A stretch of 64,000 nucleotides of DNA from Halomonas sp. CH40 (GCA_041875495.1 CP112982.1:372001-436000), one strand, 5' to 3'. Positions 9,884 through 19,748 are shown, counted from the stretch's first letter. A program made the numbers and translations. The notes: a model not told the origin generated them from the sequence alone.

Positions 9884-10384
9884 ATGGCGAAGAACGAACA
9901 GCAAAACGGTGATCTGCAGGAAAAGCTCGTGCAGGTCAACCGTGTCGCCAAGGTGGTCAAGGGTGGTCGTATTTTCGGCTTTACCGCACTGACCGTCGTT
10001 GGTGATGGTAAAGGTCGTGTCGGCTTTGGTCGTGGTAAGGCACGTGAAGTGCCGGTTGCCATTCAAAAGGCGATGGAACAAGCGCGTCGCAACATGGTCA
10101 AGGTAAACCTTGCAGGCCACACGCTGCAGTACCCGGTAAAAGCCCGTCACGGTGCTTCCAAGGTGTACATGCAGCCGGCTTCCGAAGGTACCGGTATCAT
10201 CGCAGGCGGCGCCATGCGCTCAGTACTTGAGCTCGCTGGCGTCCACGATGTACTGGCCAAGTGCTACGGTTCTACCAACCCGGTCAACGTTGTCCGCGCA
10301 ACCGTCAATGGTCTCGCGTCAATGCAGGCACCGGAAGACGTGGCTGCCAAGCGTGGCCTGTCTGTCGAAGCGATCACGGGGTGA
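9884..10384 (+). CDS. rpsE: 30S ribosomal protein S5
   Basis: S5 contributes to decoding accuracy and the mRNA entry channel. The 166-residue protein has the N-terminal double-stranded-RNA-binding-like domain ([20 protein letters not shown]) and a C-terminal domain ending in the [12 protein letters not shown] region. The GGRIF loop is where spectinomycin-resistance changes occur in the family; it looks wild type. Confidence 0.98.
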   Translation: MAKNEQQNGDLQEKLVQVNRVAKVVKGGRIFGFTALTVVGDGKGRVGFGRGKAREVPVAIQKAMEQARRNMVKVNLAGHTLQYPVKARHGASKVYMQPASEGTGIIAGGAMRSVLELAGVHDVLAKCYGSTNPVNVVRATVNGLASMQAPEDVAAKRGLSVEAITG

Positions 10385-10389
10385 ATACC

Positions 10390-10572
10390 ATGGCAGCAAC
10401 GATCAAGGTTACCCAGGTCCGCAGCACCATCGGCATTCTGCCCAAGCACAAAGCCACTATCATGGGCTTGGGTCTGCGTCGCATCGGTCACACGGTTGAA
10501 CTGGAAGACACCCCCGCCGTACGCGGCATGATCCACAAGGTAACCTACCTTGTGCGCGTTGAGGGAGAGTAA
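10390..10572 (+). CDS. rpmD: 50S ribosomal protein L30
   Basis: L30 is a small 60-residue large-subunit protein. The start is set at ATG 10390 ([20 protein letters not shown]), 5 bp after the rpsE stop; the longer open frame upstream only shadows rpsE. The conserved core [19 protein letters not shown] is present. It is followed after 3 bp by rplO. Confidence 0.97.
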   Translation: MAATIKVTQVRSTIGILPKHKATIMGLGLRRIGHTVELEDTPAVRGMIHKVTYLVRVEGE

Positions 10573-10575
10573 TCC

Positions 10576-11010
10576 ATGAAACTCAATACTCTGAGCCCGG
10601 CACCGGGCTCAAAGCAGGCTGAAAAGCGTGTTGGTCGTGGTATCGGTTCCGGTCTGGGTAAGACCGGTGGCCGTGGCCACAAAGGCCAGAAATCACGCAG
10701 TGGCGGCAGCGTCAAGCCAGGTTTTGAAGGCGGTCAGATGCCGTTGCAGCGTCGCCTGCCGAAATTTGGTTTTACCTCTGCCAAGTCACTGGTATCTGAA
10801 GAAGTGCGTGTGGCTGAGCTGGCGAAAGTAGCCGGTGATGAAGTCACTTTGGACACACTGAAAGATGCCAACGTGCTGAAGGACTCTACGCGTCATGCGA
10901 AGATTATCCTGTCAGGCGATCTCAACAAAGCGGTTACGGTTCGCGGCATCAAGTGCACCAAGGGTGCGCGGGCTGCTATCGAAGCCGCTGGCGGAAAGGT
11001 AGAGGACTAA
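10576..11010 (+). CDS. rplO: 50S ribosomal protein L15
   Basis: L15 is a late-assembly protein with a long basic extension. It has 144 residues with the glycine-rich N-terminal segment [20 protein letters not shown]. Its TAA directly abuts the ATG of secY, so the two genes are tightly coupled. Confidence 0.98.
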   Translation: MKLNTLSPAPGSKQAEKRVGRGIGSGLGKTGGRGHKGQKSRSGGSVKPGFEGGQMPLQRRLPKFGFTSAKSLVSEEVRVAELAKVAGDEVTLDTLKDANVLKDSTRHAKIILSGDLNKAVTVRGIKCTKGARAAIEAAGGKVED

Positions 11011-12342
11011 ATGGCCAAGTCAGGAAATATGCCGGCGATGGGCAGCGGTCTGAGTGAACTATGGGCGCGTCTGCGCTTCGTGCTCCTCGCCATTGTGGTC
11101 TACCGTATCGGTGCCCACATTCCCGTACCCGGTATCAATCCTGACCAGCTTGCTGCCTTGTTCAGGGAGCAACAGGGCACCATTCTGGGCATGTTCAACA
11201 TGTTCTCGGGTGGTGCACTGGAGCGCATGAGTGTCCTCGCGCTGGGTATAATGCCCTATATTTCCGCGTCGATTATCATGCAGCTGATGTCCGCGGTTTC
11301 TCCTCATCTTGAACAGCTCAAGAAGGAAGGGGAAGCCGGCCGCCGCAAGATCAGTCAGTACACCCGCTACGGCACGGTGATACTGGCATTGGTTCAGGCC
11401 ACCGGTATGTCGGTGGGCTTGGCTAGTCAGGGAATTGCCTACAGCGCTGACTTCAGCTTCTATTTCACTGCTATTGTCACCTTTGTGTCAGGTGCGGTGT
11501 TCATGATGTGGCTGGGCGAGCAGATTACCGAAAAAGGCATCGGCAACGGTATCTCACTGCTGATCTTTGCCGGTATCGTCGCCGGGCTTCCTGGTGGCAT
11601 CGGTCAGGCTTTCGAGCTTGCCCGTAATGAAGGCGCCTGGAATGTACTGCCGCTGTTGGCTTTGTCTGCACTAGGTATCGCCACTGTGGCGTTCGTGGTA
11701 TTCATCGAGCGCGGCCAACGCCGCCTCAAGGTGAACTATCCACGTCGTCAGGTGGGAAACAAGATGTATGCAGGCCAAAGCAGTTATCTGCCTCTGAAAG
11801 TCAATATGGCCGGGGTAATTCCGGCTATCTTTGCTTCCAGTATTCTACTGTTTCCGGCGTCGATCGGTCAGTGGATGGGGGCAGGTGAAGGCATGGAGTG
11901 GCTGCAGCGCGCATCACAGGCGCTCGGCCCGGGTCAACCGCTTTATATCTTGCTTTTCGCGGCGGCAGTGGTATTCTTCTGCTTCTTTTACACAGCGCTG
12001 GTCTTTAACCCTAAAGATGTGGCTGACAATCTTAAAAAGTCAGGCGCCTTCTTGCCGGGTATACGTCCAGGTGAGCAGACTGCTCGCTACATAGATAAGG
12101 TTATGACACGTCTGACCTTGTTCGGTGCACTGTACATCACCGCAGTTTCTCTGATGCCCCAGTTTTTGATTGTGGCCTGGAATGTTCCGTTCTTCTTTGG
12201 CGGTACATCCCTGTTGATTGTCGTGGTGGTTATCATGGACTTCATGGCTCAGGTGCAATCGCATTTGATGTCCAATCAGTACGATTCAGTAATGAAGAAG
12301 TCCAACCTGAAAGGCTACGGCAGCGGCGGCATCATGCGCTGA
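11011..12342 (+). CDS. secY: Protein translocase subunit SecY
   Basis: SecY is the membrane channel of the Sec translocon, acting with SecE, SecG and SecA or the ribosome. The 443 residues form ten transmembrane segments. The plug and pore region [15 protein letters not shown] and the cytoplasmic loop around [20 protein letters not shown] are conserved. The start ATG directly follows the rplO stop, as in the classical spc operon. Confidence 0.98.
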   Translation: MAKSGNMPAMGSGLSELWARLRFVLLAIVVYRIGAHIPVPGINPDQLAALFREQQGTILGMFNMFSGGALERMSVLALGIMPYISASIIMQLMSAVSPHLEQLKKEGEAGRRKISQYTRYGTVILALVQATGMSVGLASQGIAYSADFSFYFTAIVTFVSGAVFMMWLGEQITEKGIGNGISLLIFAGIVAGLPGGIGQAFELARNEGAWNVLPLLALSALGIATVAFVVFIERGQRRLKVNYPRRQVGNKMYAGQSSYLPLKVNMAGVIPAIFASSILLFPASIGQWMGAGEGMEWLQRASQALGPGQPLYILLFAAAVVFFCFFYTALVFNPKDVADNLKKSGAFLPGIRPGEQTARYIDKVMTRLTLFGALYITAVSLMPQFLIVAWNVPFFFGGTSLLIVVVVIMDFMAQVQSHLMSNQYDSVMKKSNLKGYGSGGIMR

Positions 12343-12378
12343 GGCGATGTCCAACGCTTTAATACCCGTGAGGGAAGC

Positions 12379-12401
12379 CCCTCGGCAAACAGTGCCGAGG
12401 G
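12379..12401 (+). other. Hairpin in the secY-rpmJ gap
   Basis: The 91-bp gap between secY and rpmJ contains a perfect 8-bp stem (CCCTCGGC with GCCGAGGG, 7-nt loop). No run of T follows directly, so it does not look like a terminator. It could set the level of rpmJ and downstream expression or protect an RNA end. Confidence 0.6.
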
Positions 12402-12433
12402 CGCACCGCGAGACGGTTTTTGGAGAAAGATCG

Positions 12434-12547
12434 ATGAAAGTTCGAGCTTCCGTAAAGAAAATGTGCCGTAACTGCAAGATTATCCGTCGCAATGGCGCTG
12501 TACGCGTTATTTGCACGGAGCCTCGGCACAAGCAGCGTCAGGGTTAA
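12434..12547 (+). CDS. rpmJ: 50S ribosomal protein L36 (zinc-binding form)
   Basis: L36 is the smallest ribosomal protein, stabilising domain V to VI contacts of 23S rRNA. Here it is 37 residues, starting [15 protein letters not shown] at ATG 12434 after GGAG. The four zinc ligands CxxC...C...H are all present, so this is the C-plus form. The upstream in-frame extension covers the hairpin leader and is rejected. Confidence 0.97.
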   Translation: MKVRASVKKMCRNCKIIRRNGAVRVICTEPRHKQRQG

Positions 12548-12688
12548 TCCTGGCCTGAACATGCTGGCGTCAGGGTCTCTGCTACCTGGCTGGTTGCATT
12601 GCTTGCAATTCAGTTCTGGTAGAGGTATCCTGTTGCGCCTTTTAAAGATGAACAAACGAGCAAGCCGCTCAAACTTCGGAGTAAGCTG
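12548..12688 (+). other. Structured leader upstream of rpsM
   Basis: No gene is visible in these 141 bp. They contain several possible stems: CTGAACATGCTGGCGTCAG folding on itself near 12556, and a bulged pairing of CTCTGCTACC with GGTAGAG across the middle. In E. coli the matching position, before rpsM, carries the S4-responsive pseudoknot of the alpha operon. I do not recognise that fold here, so an S4-type role is only a position-based guess. Confidence 0.4.
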
Positions 12689-13045
12689 ATGGCCCGTATT
12701 GCAGGCGTCAATATCCCGGACAACAAGCATGCGGCGATCTCGCTGACCTACATCTTCGGGATTGGCCGTACCCGTGCTGAGCACATCTGTGCTGCAGCCG
12801 GCATCGCGCCGACTACCAAGATTCAGAACCTGTCCAGTGAAGAACTGGATACCGTTCGTTCTGAAGTTGGTAAGTATACCGTAGAAGGCGACCTACGCCG
12901 TGATGTCACGCTGAATATCAAGCGTCTCATGGATTTAGGTTGCTACCGTGGTCTGCGTCATCGCCGTAGTCTTCCGCTGCGTGGTCAGCGGACCAAGACT
13001 AACGCGCGTACCCGTAAGGGCCCGCGTAAGCCGATCCGCAAATAA
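12689..13045 (+). CDS. rpsM: 30S ribosomal protein S13
   Basis: S13 lies in the small-subunit head and contacts L5 and P-site tRNA. The 118 residues begin [15 protein letters not shown] and end in the basic tail [14 protein letters not shown] type seen in the family (here [18 protein letters not shown]). It opens the alpha block rpsM-rpsK-rpsD-rpoA-rplQ. Confidence 0.98.
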   Translation: MARIAGVNIPDNKHAAISLTYIFGIGRTRAEHICAAAGIAPTTKIQNLSSEELDTVRSEVGKYTVEGDLRRDVTLNIKRLMDLGCYRGLRHRRSLPLRGQRTKTNARTRKGPRKPIRK

Positions 13046-13097
13046 TACGCAGGCTCTTTAATAGAGAGTTGGCGTAAAGACAGGAATAGACATCAAC

Positions 13098-13484
13098 ATG
13101 GCTAACCCGCGTAGTAACCGTAAAAAGGTTAAAAAGCAGGTAGTGGACGCCGTAGCGCATATCCACGCCTCTTTTAACAACACGATCGTGACGATCACAG
13201 ACCGCCAGGGCAATGCTCTTTCATGGGCAACTGCCGGTGGTTCGGGTTTTCGTGGTTCTCGCAAGAGCACCCCGTTTGCTGCTCAAGTAGCAAGTGAACG
13301 TGCAGCAACTGCTGCAGCCGAGTATGGTGTGAAAAACGTCGATGTGCTGGTCAAAGGCCCAGGTCCCGGTCGTGAATCCGCCGTGCGCGCTCTTAATGCC
13401 GCCGGCTTCCGCGTGCAAAGCATCACTGACGCGACGCCCATTCCCCATAATGGCTGCCGTCCGCCTAAGAAACGCCGCGTTTAA
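13098..13484 (+). CDS. rpsK: 30S ribosomal protein S11
   Basis: S11 forms part of the platform and lines the mRNA path. The protein has 128 residues with the conserved [20 protein letters not shown] segment and the C-terminal motif [16 protein letters not shown], which contains the Asn-Gly pair often converted to isoaspartate in this family. Confidence 0.98.
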   Translation: MANPRSNRKKVKKQVVDAVAHIHASFNNTIVTITDRQGNALSWATAGGSGFRGSRKSTPFAAQVASERAATAAAEYGVKNVDVLVKGPGPGRESAVRALNAAGFRVQSITDATPIPHNGCRPPKKRRV

Positions 13485-13496
13485 GGAGACAGATTC

Positions 13497-14117
13497 ATGG
13501 CTCGTTATATTGGACCGAAGTGCAAACTGTCTCGTCGTGAAGGCACAGACCTCTTTTTGAAGAGCGGTGTGACTCCCTTCGAGAAAAAGTGTAAATCCGA
13601 ACAGATTCCGGGTGTACACGGCCAGCGTCGTCAGCGTCTTTCCGACTACGGCTTGCAGCTTCGCGAGAAGCAGAAAGTGCGCCGTATGTATGGCGTACTC
13701 GAAAAGCAGTTCCGTAACTACTACAAAGAAGCCGCTCGCCTGAAAGGTGCGACGGGTGAAGTATTGTTGCAGTTGCTCGAATCCCGACTGGATAACGTCG
13801 TCTACCGCATGGGCTTTGGCTCGACCCGCTCAGAAGCACGTCAGCTGGTCAGTCATAAGGCAATTGCTGTGAACGGCAAAACCGTTAACGTGGCTTCCTA
13901 TCAGGTCAAGCCAGGTGACGTTGTTTCCGTTCGCGAAAAGGCGAAGAATCAGGCTCGCATTCAAAGCGCTATGGCCCTAGCGGCCAACCGTGGCGATGTG
14001 ATCTGGATCGAAACAGACGCCAAGAAGATGGAAGGCACTTTCAAGGCTCTGCCTGAACGCGGTGACCTGACTGCCGACATCAACGAAAATCTGATCGTCG
14101 AGCTGTACTCGAAGTAA
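13497..14117 (+). CDS. rpsD: 30S ribosomal protein S4
   Basis: S4 nucleates assembly of the 30S body and in E. coli represses the alpha operon. The 206-residue protein ([20 protein letters not shown]) has the S4 RNA-binding domain around [20 protein letters not shown]. The zinc-type cysteine cluster is absent, as is usual for gammaproteobacteria. A 117-bp gap with a GC-rich hairpin (around 14141-14165) separates it from rpoA. Confidence 0.98.
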   Translation: MARYIGPKCKLSRREGTDLFLKSGVTPFEKKCKSEQIPGVHGQRRQRLSDYGLQLREKQKVRRMYGVLEKQFRNYYKEAARLKGATGEVLLQLLESRLDNVVYRMGFGSTRSEARQLVSHKAIAVNGKTVNVASYQVKPGDVVSVREKAKNQARIQSAMALAANRGDVIWIETDAKKMEGTFKALPERGDLTADINENLIVELYSK

Positions 14118-14234
14118 GTCTTGACTGGCTTCTTCATGTCCGGGCGTGGTGCCTAACCCGCCCGGTTATTCTGGATTGTCCTACTGACTTTCCAGAGTGC
14201 TCAGAACCCGTTTGGCAGCCTGAAAGGTGTTTTT

Positions 14235-15230
14235 ATGCAGCGTTCAGTGACAGAGTTTCTCCGTCCTCGCGACATCAAGGTCGAAGAAATTAGCGCACAT
14301 CATGCCAAGATCGTTCTCGAACCGTTCGAGCGCGGCTTTGGTCACACTCTTGGGAATGCACTGCGTCGCATTCTGCTTTCGTCCATGCCCGGTGCCGCCG
14401 TGGTTGAGGCTGAAATTGCAGGTGTCGAGCATGAATACAGTGCCATCGAAGGAGTGCAGGAGGACGTTATCGAAATCCTCCTGAACCTTAAAGATGTTGC
14501 GATCAAGATGCACAGCCGCGATGAGGCGGTGCTCTCGCTGAACAAGCAGGGCCCAGCCGTCGTCACTGCTGGCGACATTGCACTTGATCACAGCGTTGAA
14601 ATCGTCAACCCGGATCACGTCATTGCGCACGTAAACGAAGGTGCCGAGCTGAAAATTCAGCTTAAAGTGGCACTGGGGCGCGGCTACGAGCCTGCTGATG
14701 TTCGTGGTTCAGATGATGAATCACGGGCGATTGGCCGCCTGCAGCTGGATGCTACTTTCAGCCCTGTGCGTCGTGTTTCTTATGCCGTTGAAGCAGCCCG
14801 TGTCGAGCAGCGTACTGACCTCGATAAGCTGATTATCGATCTGGAAACAGATGGCACCCTGGATCCAGAAGAGGCTATCCGCCGCAGTGCGACCATCCTG
14901 CAAGAGCAGTTGGCCGCCTTCGTTGACCTTGAAGCTGATAAAGAGCAAGAAGTCGAAGAGGAAGAGGATCATGTTGATCCGATTCTACTGCGCCCCGTAG
15001 ACGATCTTGAGTTGACTGTTCGCAGCGCGAACTGCCTGAAAGCCGAGAATATCTATTACATTGGTGATCTGATTCAGCGTACCGAAGTTGAGCTGCTGAA
15101 GACACCCAATCTCGGCAAGAAGTCCTTGAATGAAATCAAGGATGTACTGGCAGCACGTGGCTTGTCCCTCGGCATGCGGTTAGAGAACTGGCCGCCAGCA
15201 AGCCTGAAGGACGACAAGGCCTCCGCGTGA
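14235..15230 (+). CDS. rpoA: DNA-directed RNA polymerase subunit alpha
   Basis: The alpha subunit starts polymerase assembly and its C-terminal domain binds UP elements and activators. The 331 residues comprise the N-terminal dimerisation domain ([17 protein letters not shown]), an acidic linker ([13 protein letters not shown]) and the C-terminal helix-hairpin-helix domain ([20 protein letters not shown]). Length and domains are normal. It lies between rpsD and rplQ as in E. coli. Confidence 0.98.
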   Translation: MQRSVTEFLRPRDIKVEEISAHHAKIVLEPFERGFGHTLGNALRRILLSSMPGAAVVEAEIAGVEHEYSAIEGVQEDVIEILLNLKDVAIKMHSRDEAVLSLNKQGPAVVTAGDIALDHSVEIVNPDHVIAHVNEGAELKIQLKVALGRGYEPADVRGSDDESRAIGRLQLDATFSPVRRVSYAVEAARVEQRTDLDKLIIDLETDGTLDPEEAIRRSATILQEQLAAFVDLEADKEQEVEEEEDHVDPILLRPVDDLELTVRSANCLKAENIYYIGDLIQRTEVELLKTPNLGKKSLNEIKDVLAARGLSLGMRLENWPPASLKDDKASA

Positions 15231-15269
15231 GCGTCATCTTGAGTCCCAGTTTGGTAAGGAATCACAACC

Positions 15270-15656
15270 ATGCGTCATCGTAAGAGTGGTCGTCATTTAA
15301 ATCGTACCAGCTCGCACCGTCAGGCCATGTTCAAGAACATGTCTGTATCACTGGTCGAGCATGAAATTATCAAGACAACCCTGCCGAAAGCCAAAGAGTT
15401 GCGTCGCGTCATTGAGCCGCTGATTACTCTGGCCAAGCAGGATAGCGTTGCCAACCGTCGTCTGGCGTTTTCCCGCACGCGTTCCAAGGAAACTGTGGGC
15501 AAACTGTTCAACGAACTGGGTCCGCGTTATGCCGAGCGTCCGGGTGGTTACATCCGTATTCTCAAGTGCGGTTTCCGCACTGGTGATAACGCACCAATGG
15601 CTTACGTTGAACTGGTAGACCGCCCCATGGTGGAAGACGTCGCCGTCGAAGATTAA
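15270..15656 (+). CDS. rplQ: 50S ribosomal protein L17
   Basis: L17 borders the tunnel exit. The 128 residues have the conserved start [20 protein letters not shown] and the segment [20 protein letters not shown]. It is the last gene of the ribosomal cluster and is followed by a strong terminator. Confidence 0.98.
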   Translation: MRHRKSGRHLNRTSSHRQAMFKNMSVSLVEHEIIKTTLPKAKELRRVIEPLITLAKQDSVANRRLAFSRTRSKETVGKLFNELGPRYAERPGGYIRILKCGFRTGDNAPMAYVELVDRPMVEDVAVED

Positions 15657-15683
15657 GTTCTGTTTCGACGCAAGGGTGACGGT

Positions 15684-15739
15684 AAAACCGGCCTGATATC
15701 TCTGGCATAATGCCAGCGACTATCAGGCCGGTTTTTTTT
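15684..15739 (+). terminator. Rho-independent terminator of the ribosomal cluster
   Basis: A perfect 15-bp stem (AAAACCGGCCTGATA with TATCAGGCCGGTTTT) closes a 22-nt loop and runs into eight T residues. This ends the S10-spc-alpha transcription unit about 28 bp after rplQ. Confidence 0.93.
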
Positions 15740-15882
15740 GCTGCATTTTTTATATTGCTGATGTGACTGGATGACAGATACAGATAGCTTAAAAACCGCT
15801 ATTCTCTATGTCAGTAATAGCAGTAACGCTCACCCAGTTACTGGATAGTTTGTTATCAACAAGGAACTCAGAGGGCTTGATC

Positions 15883-17190
15883 ATGCAGGCTGGCAATTGT
15901 TCGAACGCTCAGCATCGTAGCGCCTATCGGCCAGGTGCCTCTATCATGCTGGCTGTCTTGATACTGCTGATACTGTCAGTATCTTCCGGCGTGCAGGCAA
16001 ACCCCCGCTATGCCGGTATCGTGGTTGATCTGGACAATGGTGAAGTGCTCTACGCTGAAAACGCTGACGAGCGCCGCTACCCGGCTTCCCTGGTCAAGAT
16101 GATGACGCTTTACATGACGTTTGAAGCATTGGAAAGCGGCCGCCTGTCATTGCATCAACCGCTGCCCGTATCGGCCTATGCCGCTGCTAAGCCAGCCGTT
16201 AAATTATGGTTGCCAGCGGGCAGCACTATTACGGTTGATCAGGCCATTCGCGCCCTGGCCGTGCGTTCTGCCAACGACGTGGCTGCCGTTCTTGCAGAAG
16301 CACTAGGTGGTTCTGAAGGCATGTTTGCGCTACAGATGACCGAACGTGCCCGTGAACTTGGTATGACCGCCACCACCTTCAAAAACGCCTCCGGCCTGCC
16401 TGATAGCGGCCAGGTGACCACAGCCCGAGACATGGTGCGCCTTGCGGTGGAAGTGATGGATGATTTTCCGCAGTACTATCATTACTTTGCGCTGCAATCC
16501 TTCAGCTTTAATGGCAAGACGCATAAAAGTCATAATCGCCTGGTGCGCAACTACCCTGGAGCTGACGGGTTGAAAACCGGTTTTATCCGCGCGTCCGGTT
16601 TTAACGTGGCGACGACCGCCACTCGGGGTAACCGCCGTCTGGTCGGGATAGTCATGGGGGGCTTTACGTCTAAGTCGCGTGATGCCCACATGGCTGATTT
16701 GCTGGATCGCAGCTTTCTGCGTTCAAGCCTGCGCGACCAGGGCAACTGGCTGGCCAATGCCGATTTTTCGCGTGAATATATGCGCTTTGATACACCGCCT
16801 CCGCGTTACTCACAGCCTGCCTATGCCAGTATCAGCAATGCTTATGCTAGCAATCGCTATGCCAGCAATTCTGCCAGTCCGGTTCGTGAGGTTCGTGAAG
16901 TGGCTGTTCGTGCAGCCACTCGACCAGCAACAGCAGCGCCGGCGGGTCATGGCGGGTGGGGTGTTCAGCTAGGGGCTTTTGCTGAAGAAGGTCTGGCGCG
17001 GCGGCTGGCCACTCAGGCATCCCAGCAGCTAGGTACCCAGAGCGGCCAGGTAGCGGTACAGGCTGTGCCTGGGCAAAGCCAGCTGTTCCGTGCCCGTTTG
17101 GTCTCCCTGGAAGAACAGCAAGCTCGTCGCGCCTGCCTGCAACTGCGCTCCCAGGGCATGGATTGTATGGTCGTAAACGCCAGCCTGTAG
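15883..17190 (+). CDS. Serine-type D-Ala-D-Ala carboxypeptidase with SPOR domain
   Basis: This is a low-molecular-weight penicillin-binding protein (peptidase S11) that trims the terminal D-alanine from peptidoglycan stem peptides in the periplasm. The start is set at ATG 15883 after GAGG; the longer open frame is untranslated upstream. A signal segment (ASIMLAVLILLILSVSSGVQ) ends at about residue 40. Catalytic motifs are SxxK in PASLVKMM, SxN in RSANDV and KTG in GLKTGF. A long low-complexity linker rich in YAS and APT leads to a C-terminal SPOR domain (about residues 365-435), which binds denuded glycan at the septum. This suggests a role in division-site wall processing. Total 435 residues; it is flanked by terminators and so is probably monocistronic. 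Confidence 0.9.
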   Translation: MQAGNCSNAQHRSAYRPGASIMLAVLILLILSVSSGVQANPRYAGIVVDLDNGEVLYAENADERRYPASLVKMMTLYMTFEALESGRLSLHQPLPVSAYAAAKPAVKLWLPAGSTITVDQAIRALAVRSANDVAAVLAEALGGSEGMFALQMTERARELGMTATTFKNASGLPDSGQVTTARDMVRLAVEVMDDFPQYYHYFALQSFSFNGKTHKSHNRLVRNYPGADGLKTGFIRASGFNVATTATRGNRRLVGIVMGGFTSKSRDAHMADLLDRSFLRSSLRDQGNWLANADFSREYMRFDTPPPRYSQPAYASISNAYASNRYASNSASPVREVREVAVRAATRPATAAPAGHGGWGVQLGAFAEEGLARRLATQASQQLGTQSGQVAVQAVPGQSQLFRARLVSLEEQQARRACLQLRSQGMDCMVVNASL

Positions 17191-17211
17191 TGTTAAGTTA
17201 AGTATATGCCC

Positions 17212-17240
17212 CCCCGCCTGGGTAACCTCGCGGGGTTTTT
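17212..17240 (+). terminator. Rho-independent terminator after the carboxypeptidase
   Basis: CCCCGC and GCGGGG pair across a 12-nt loop and are followed by five T residues, 20 bp after the stop codon. Confidence 0.85.
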
Positions 17241-17269
17241 CGTTTATCTGGATAACGAGAAACTTTGAT

Positions 17270-18145
17270 ATGACCACTTCTTTCAAAGGCATTATGTTCA
17301 TGTGTATCGGGGTGCTGTTTCTGGCGCTGGGTGATGCCGTGTCCAAATGGCTGGGAGAAGTGCACTCACCACTGCAAATCGTGTTTTTCCGCACCTTGGT
17401 CTCACTGCCGCTGATTGCGCTACTGGCCCATTTTGGGGGTGGCCTGCGCAAGCTGCAAACGCGCCGGCCGCGGGTACACCTGATGCGTGGGGTGATCTAC
17501 ACCGGCACCATGGGCTTTTTTGTCTGGGGGTTGACCATGCTGCCTCTGGCAGAAGCCACTGCGATTGCCTTTGTGGCGCCGATGTTTGTGACCCTGCTTT
17601 CGGTTCCCTTGCTGGGCGAGCGTATCGACATGCCCGTACTGGTGGCCTCGCTGGTTGGGTTTATTGGCGTGGTGATTGTGGTGCGACCAGGGGGTGAGGC
17701 TTTCCAGTTAGGCTCACTGGTGATGATTGCGGCGGCGGTCTGCTACGCCCTGATGATGATTACTGCTCGCCGCTATGGTGGCCGTGAGCACCTCTGGGCC
17801 ATGGTGTTCTATATGACGCTGATCCCCATGCTGCTGACGGCATTGACGCTTCCCTGGGTATGGCAGACGCCTCATCCGCAGCATTGGCCCGGCTTTCTGC
17901 TGTCAGGCGTTTTAGGCGTAGGCGCCACGGCGTTTATCACCATGGCTTTTCGCCACGCCCCCGCCGCGATTGCCGCTCCCTTTGATTACACTGCCATGCT
18001 GTGGGCGGTGCTGCTGGGCTGGTGGTTCTGGGGTGAGCTGCCGGATATCTGGGTGCTGGTAGGTAGCGTACTGATTATTGGCAGCGGCCTGGCGATTGCT
18101 TACCACGACCGCCGCACCAGCCTCAAGCGTCGGCCCACTGCCTAG
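17270..18145 (+). CDS. EamA/RhaT family (DMT) transporter
   Basis: This 291-residue inner-membrane protein has ten predicted transmembrane segments arranged as two EamA repeats (roughly residues 5-140 and 150-282). The pattern LGDAVSKWL in helix 1 and PLAEATAIAFVAPMFVTLLS in helix 4 is typical of drug/metabolite transporters that export amino acids or metabolites. The substrate cannot be told from sequence. It is convergent with thiE and their 3' ends overlap by 23 bp. Confidence 0.88.
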   Translation: MTTSFKGIMFMCIGVLFLALGDAVSKWLGEVHSPLQIVFFRTLVSLPLIALLAHFGGGLRKLQTRRPRVHLMRGVIYTGTMGFFVWGLTMLPLAEATAIAFVAPMFVTLLSVPLLGERIDMPVLVASLVGFIGVVIVVRPGGEAFQLGSLVMIAAAVCYALMMITARRYGGREHLWAMVFYMTLIPMLLTALTLPWVWQTPHPQHWPGFLLSGVLGVGATAFITMAFRHAPAAIAAPFDYTAMLWAVLLGWWFWGELPDIWVLVGSVLIIGSGLAIAYHDRRTSLKRRPTA

Positions 18146-18749
18146 CCAGATGATAGGCACTCTCGCGAGGTGAAGCTTGCCCGCAGATAGCTGAAATTAC
18201 CGCAACCCCGGCAGCACCACTGCGTTTGGCATCACGCATATGCACGGCCTTCAACCCACCAATGGCAACTCCCGGTAAGCGGCTGGCTGAGGTGAGCGCC
18301 GCCAGGCCCTCAAAGCCGATGGGCGGTTCGTGATCGCCTTTACTGGGCGTGGCAAATACCGGGCCAAAACCAAAATAATCCAGCAGGCTGATCGGTGCCT
18401 GGGAAAGCTGCATCAAGGTGTTGACCGAAAGGCCAATAATCGCTTTCTCACCCAGCGCCTGACGGGCCTGCTCTATGGTGGCATCGCTTTGCCCAACATG
18501 CAGCCCATCGGCCTGGCTGGCAATCGCCACCTCAAGGCGGTCGTTAATGATCAAGGGAACGCCCGTTCCTGCCAGTAGGCTTTTAAGCCGTTTGGCCTGC
18601 TCAGTCATGGCCGCATTACTGGCCTGCTTGTCGCGCAGTTGTACAATGCTGACACCGCCAGCAACAGCGTCTTCAACGGTACGTTCCAGGGTTTTTTCAG
18701 CACATAAACCTGCATCGGTTACCAGATATAGCGAAAGATCAAGCGGCAT
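18123..18749 (-). CDS. thiE: Thiamine-phosphate synthase
   Basis: ThiE joins hydroxymethylpyrimidine diphosphate with the thiazole phosphate to make thiamine phosphate. The 208-residue TIM-barrel protein shows the family motifs VQLRDKQASNAAM, IINDRLEVAIASQADGLHVG and FGFGPVFATPSKGDHEP. It overlaps the end of thiM by 11 bp, so the two are one operon under the TPP riboswitch. The pair lets the cell use salvaged thiazole for thiamine. Confidence 0.95.
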   Translation of the reverse strand: MPLDLSLYLVTDAGLCAEKTLERTVEDAVAGGVSIVQLRDKQASNAAMTEQAKRLKSLLAGTGVPLIINDRLEVAIASQADGLHVGQSDATIEQARQALGEKAIIGLSVNTLMQLSQAPISLLDYFGFGPVFATPSKGDHEPPIGFEGLAALTSASRLPGVAIGGLKAVHMRDAKRSGAAGVAVISAICGQASPRESAYHLARQWADA

Positions 18750-19548
18750 CCATTGGCTCCATTTTCAAACAGGTGTCCAGATCCTGGGGGGTAAGCTGGT
18801 AAAGAGCATCCAGAAAAGCAGGGGTAAAGCTCCCCGGCCCGTTAGCCATCTGGCCTGCCCGCTCACCTGCCAGGGCAAAGCAGCCGAAGGCGGCGGCCGT
18901 TGCCGTCAATGGCGATGCCGGGTCAGCGCCCACAAACGCCGCTACCGCAGCGCTTAGCCCGCATCCTAGCGTTGTTACCCTTGGCATCAGGGCATGGCCG
19001 CCATAAAGGCGTAATGACTGATGGCCATCGGTAATGATGTCGGTTTCACCGCTGACCCCAACAATGCAGCCTTGTTGCCTGGCCAGCTGGCGGGCTGCTA
19101 TGTGGGCGTCTTCTGAGCTGACCGTGCTGTCCGCGCCGCGGCCAGGGTTGGCAATGCCGTTAAGGCTAAGAATTTCAGAGGCGTTGCCGCGTATCACAGC
19201 GGGTTTGAGAGCCAGCAGTTCAGCGCACAGTTGTTGACGATAAGCGGTGGCACCGACGGCAACAGGGTCCAGCACCCAGGGCGTGCCAGACGCCTGAGCC
19301 GTGCGGGCGGCTATCTGGATGCTATGTGCCCAAGGAGCGGAAATGGTGCCGATATTGACTGAAAGCGCTGCGGAGAGCCGCACAAACTCGGCCACTTCCT
19401 GCTCAGCATGCAGCATGGCGGGTGATGCCCCAAGGGCCAGCAGAATATTAGCGCTACTGTTCATCGCCACATAATTGGTGATGCAGTGCGTCAGAGGGGT
19501 AACGTGATGTAAGTGGGTCAGATGCTGACCCAAAGGCACTGTTGTCAT
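18739..19548 (-). CDS. thiM: Hydroxyethylthiazole kinase
   Basis: ThiM phosphorylates hydroxyethylthiazole as a salvage step of thiamine synthesis. The 269-residue ribokinase-like protein contains the opening HCITNYVAMNSSANILLALG and SPAM, and the anion-hole region TTLGCGLSAAVAAFVG with its catalytic cysteine. The start is ATG 19548, with GGGAGG five bases upstream. That Shine-Dalgarno is inside a hairpin downstream of a TPP riboswitch. thiE follows with an overlap. Confidence 0.95.
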   Translation of the reverse strand: MTTVPLGQHLTHLHHVTPLTHCITNYVAMNSSANILLALGASPAMLHAEQEVAEFVRLSAALSVNIGTISAPWAHSIQIAARTAQASGTPWVLDPVAVGATAYRQQLCAELLALKPAVIRGNASEILSLNGIANPGRGADSTVSSEDAHIAARQLARQQGCIVGVSGETDIITDGHQSLRLYGGHALMPRVTTLGCGLSAAVAAFVGADPASPLTATAAAFGCFALAGERAGQMANGPGSFTPAFLDALYQLTPQDLDTCLKMEPMDAA

Positions 19549-19553
19549 ACATT

Positions 19554-19569
19554 CCTCCCGGGCGGGAGG
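19554..19569 (-). promoter_or_regulatory. Hairpin that hides the thiM ribosome binding site
   Basis: On the minus strand CCTCCCG pairs with CGGGAGG across a two-base loop, and GGGAGG is the thiM Shine-Dalgarno, five bases from the ATG. The hairpin lies between the TPP riboswitch aptamer and the start codon. It most likely is the expression platform, acting on translation; there is no T run for a terminator. Confidence 0.75.
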
Positions 19570-19592
19570 CAATGGAAGCATTCGCCCCCACG

Positions 19593-19700
19593 ACTCCCTA
19601 CGCCGGTATTATCCGGATCAGGTAGTGAGGGTGCGTCTCAGCTTGGTACCGTCTTAACGTGGTACTTTGGCCAACATGGCCATTCAAGCGCCCCTGTCGT
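19593..19700 (-). promoter_or_regulatory. TPP riboswitch (THI element)
   Basis: Read on the minus strand, the region has the conserved blocks CAGGGGCGC, CTGAGA, ACCCT, CCTGATCCGGATAATACCGG and GCGTAGGGA in the right order, which is the thiamine pyrophosphate aptamer. It lies about 45 bp upstream of thiM. Binding of TPP should stop thiM-thiE expression. Confidence 0.95.
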
Positions 19701-19748
19701 TTCTTCAAGGCAGAAGTCTAACCGAACATCAGAAGCCTGGCGAATCCT

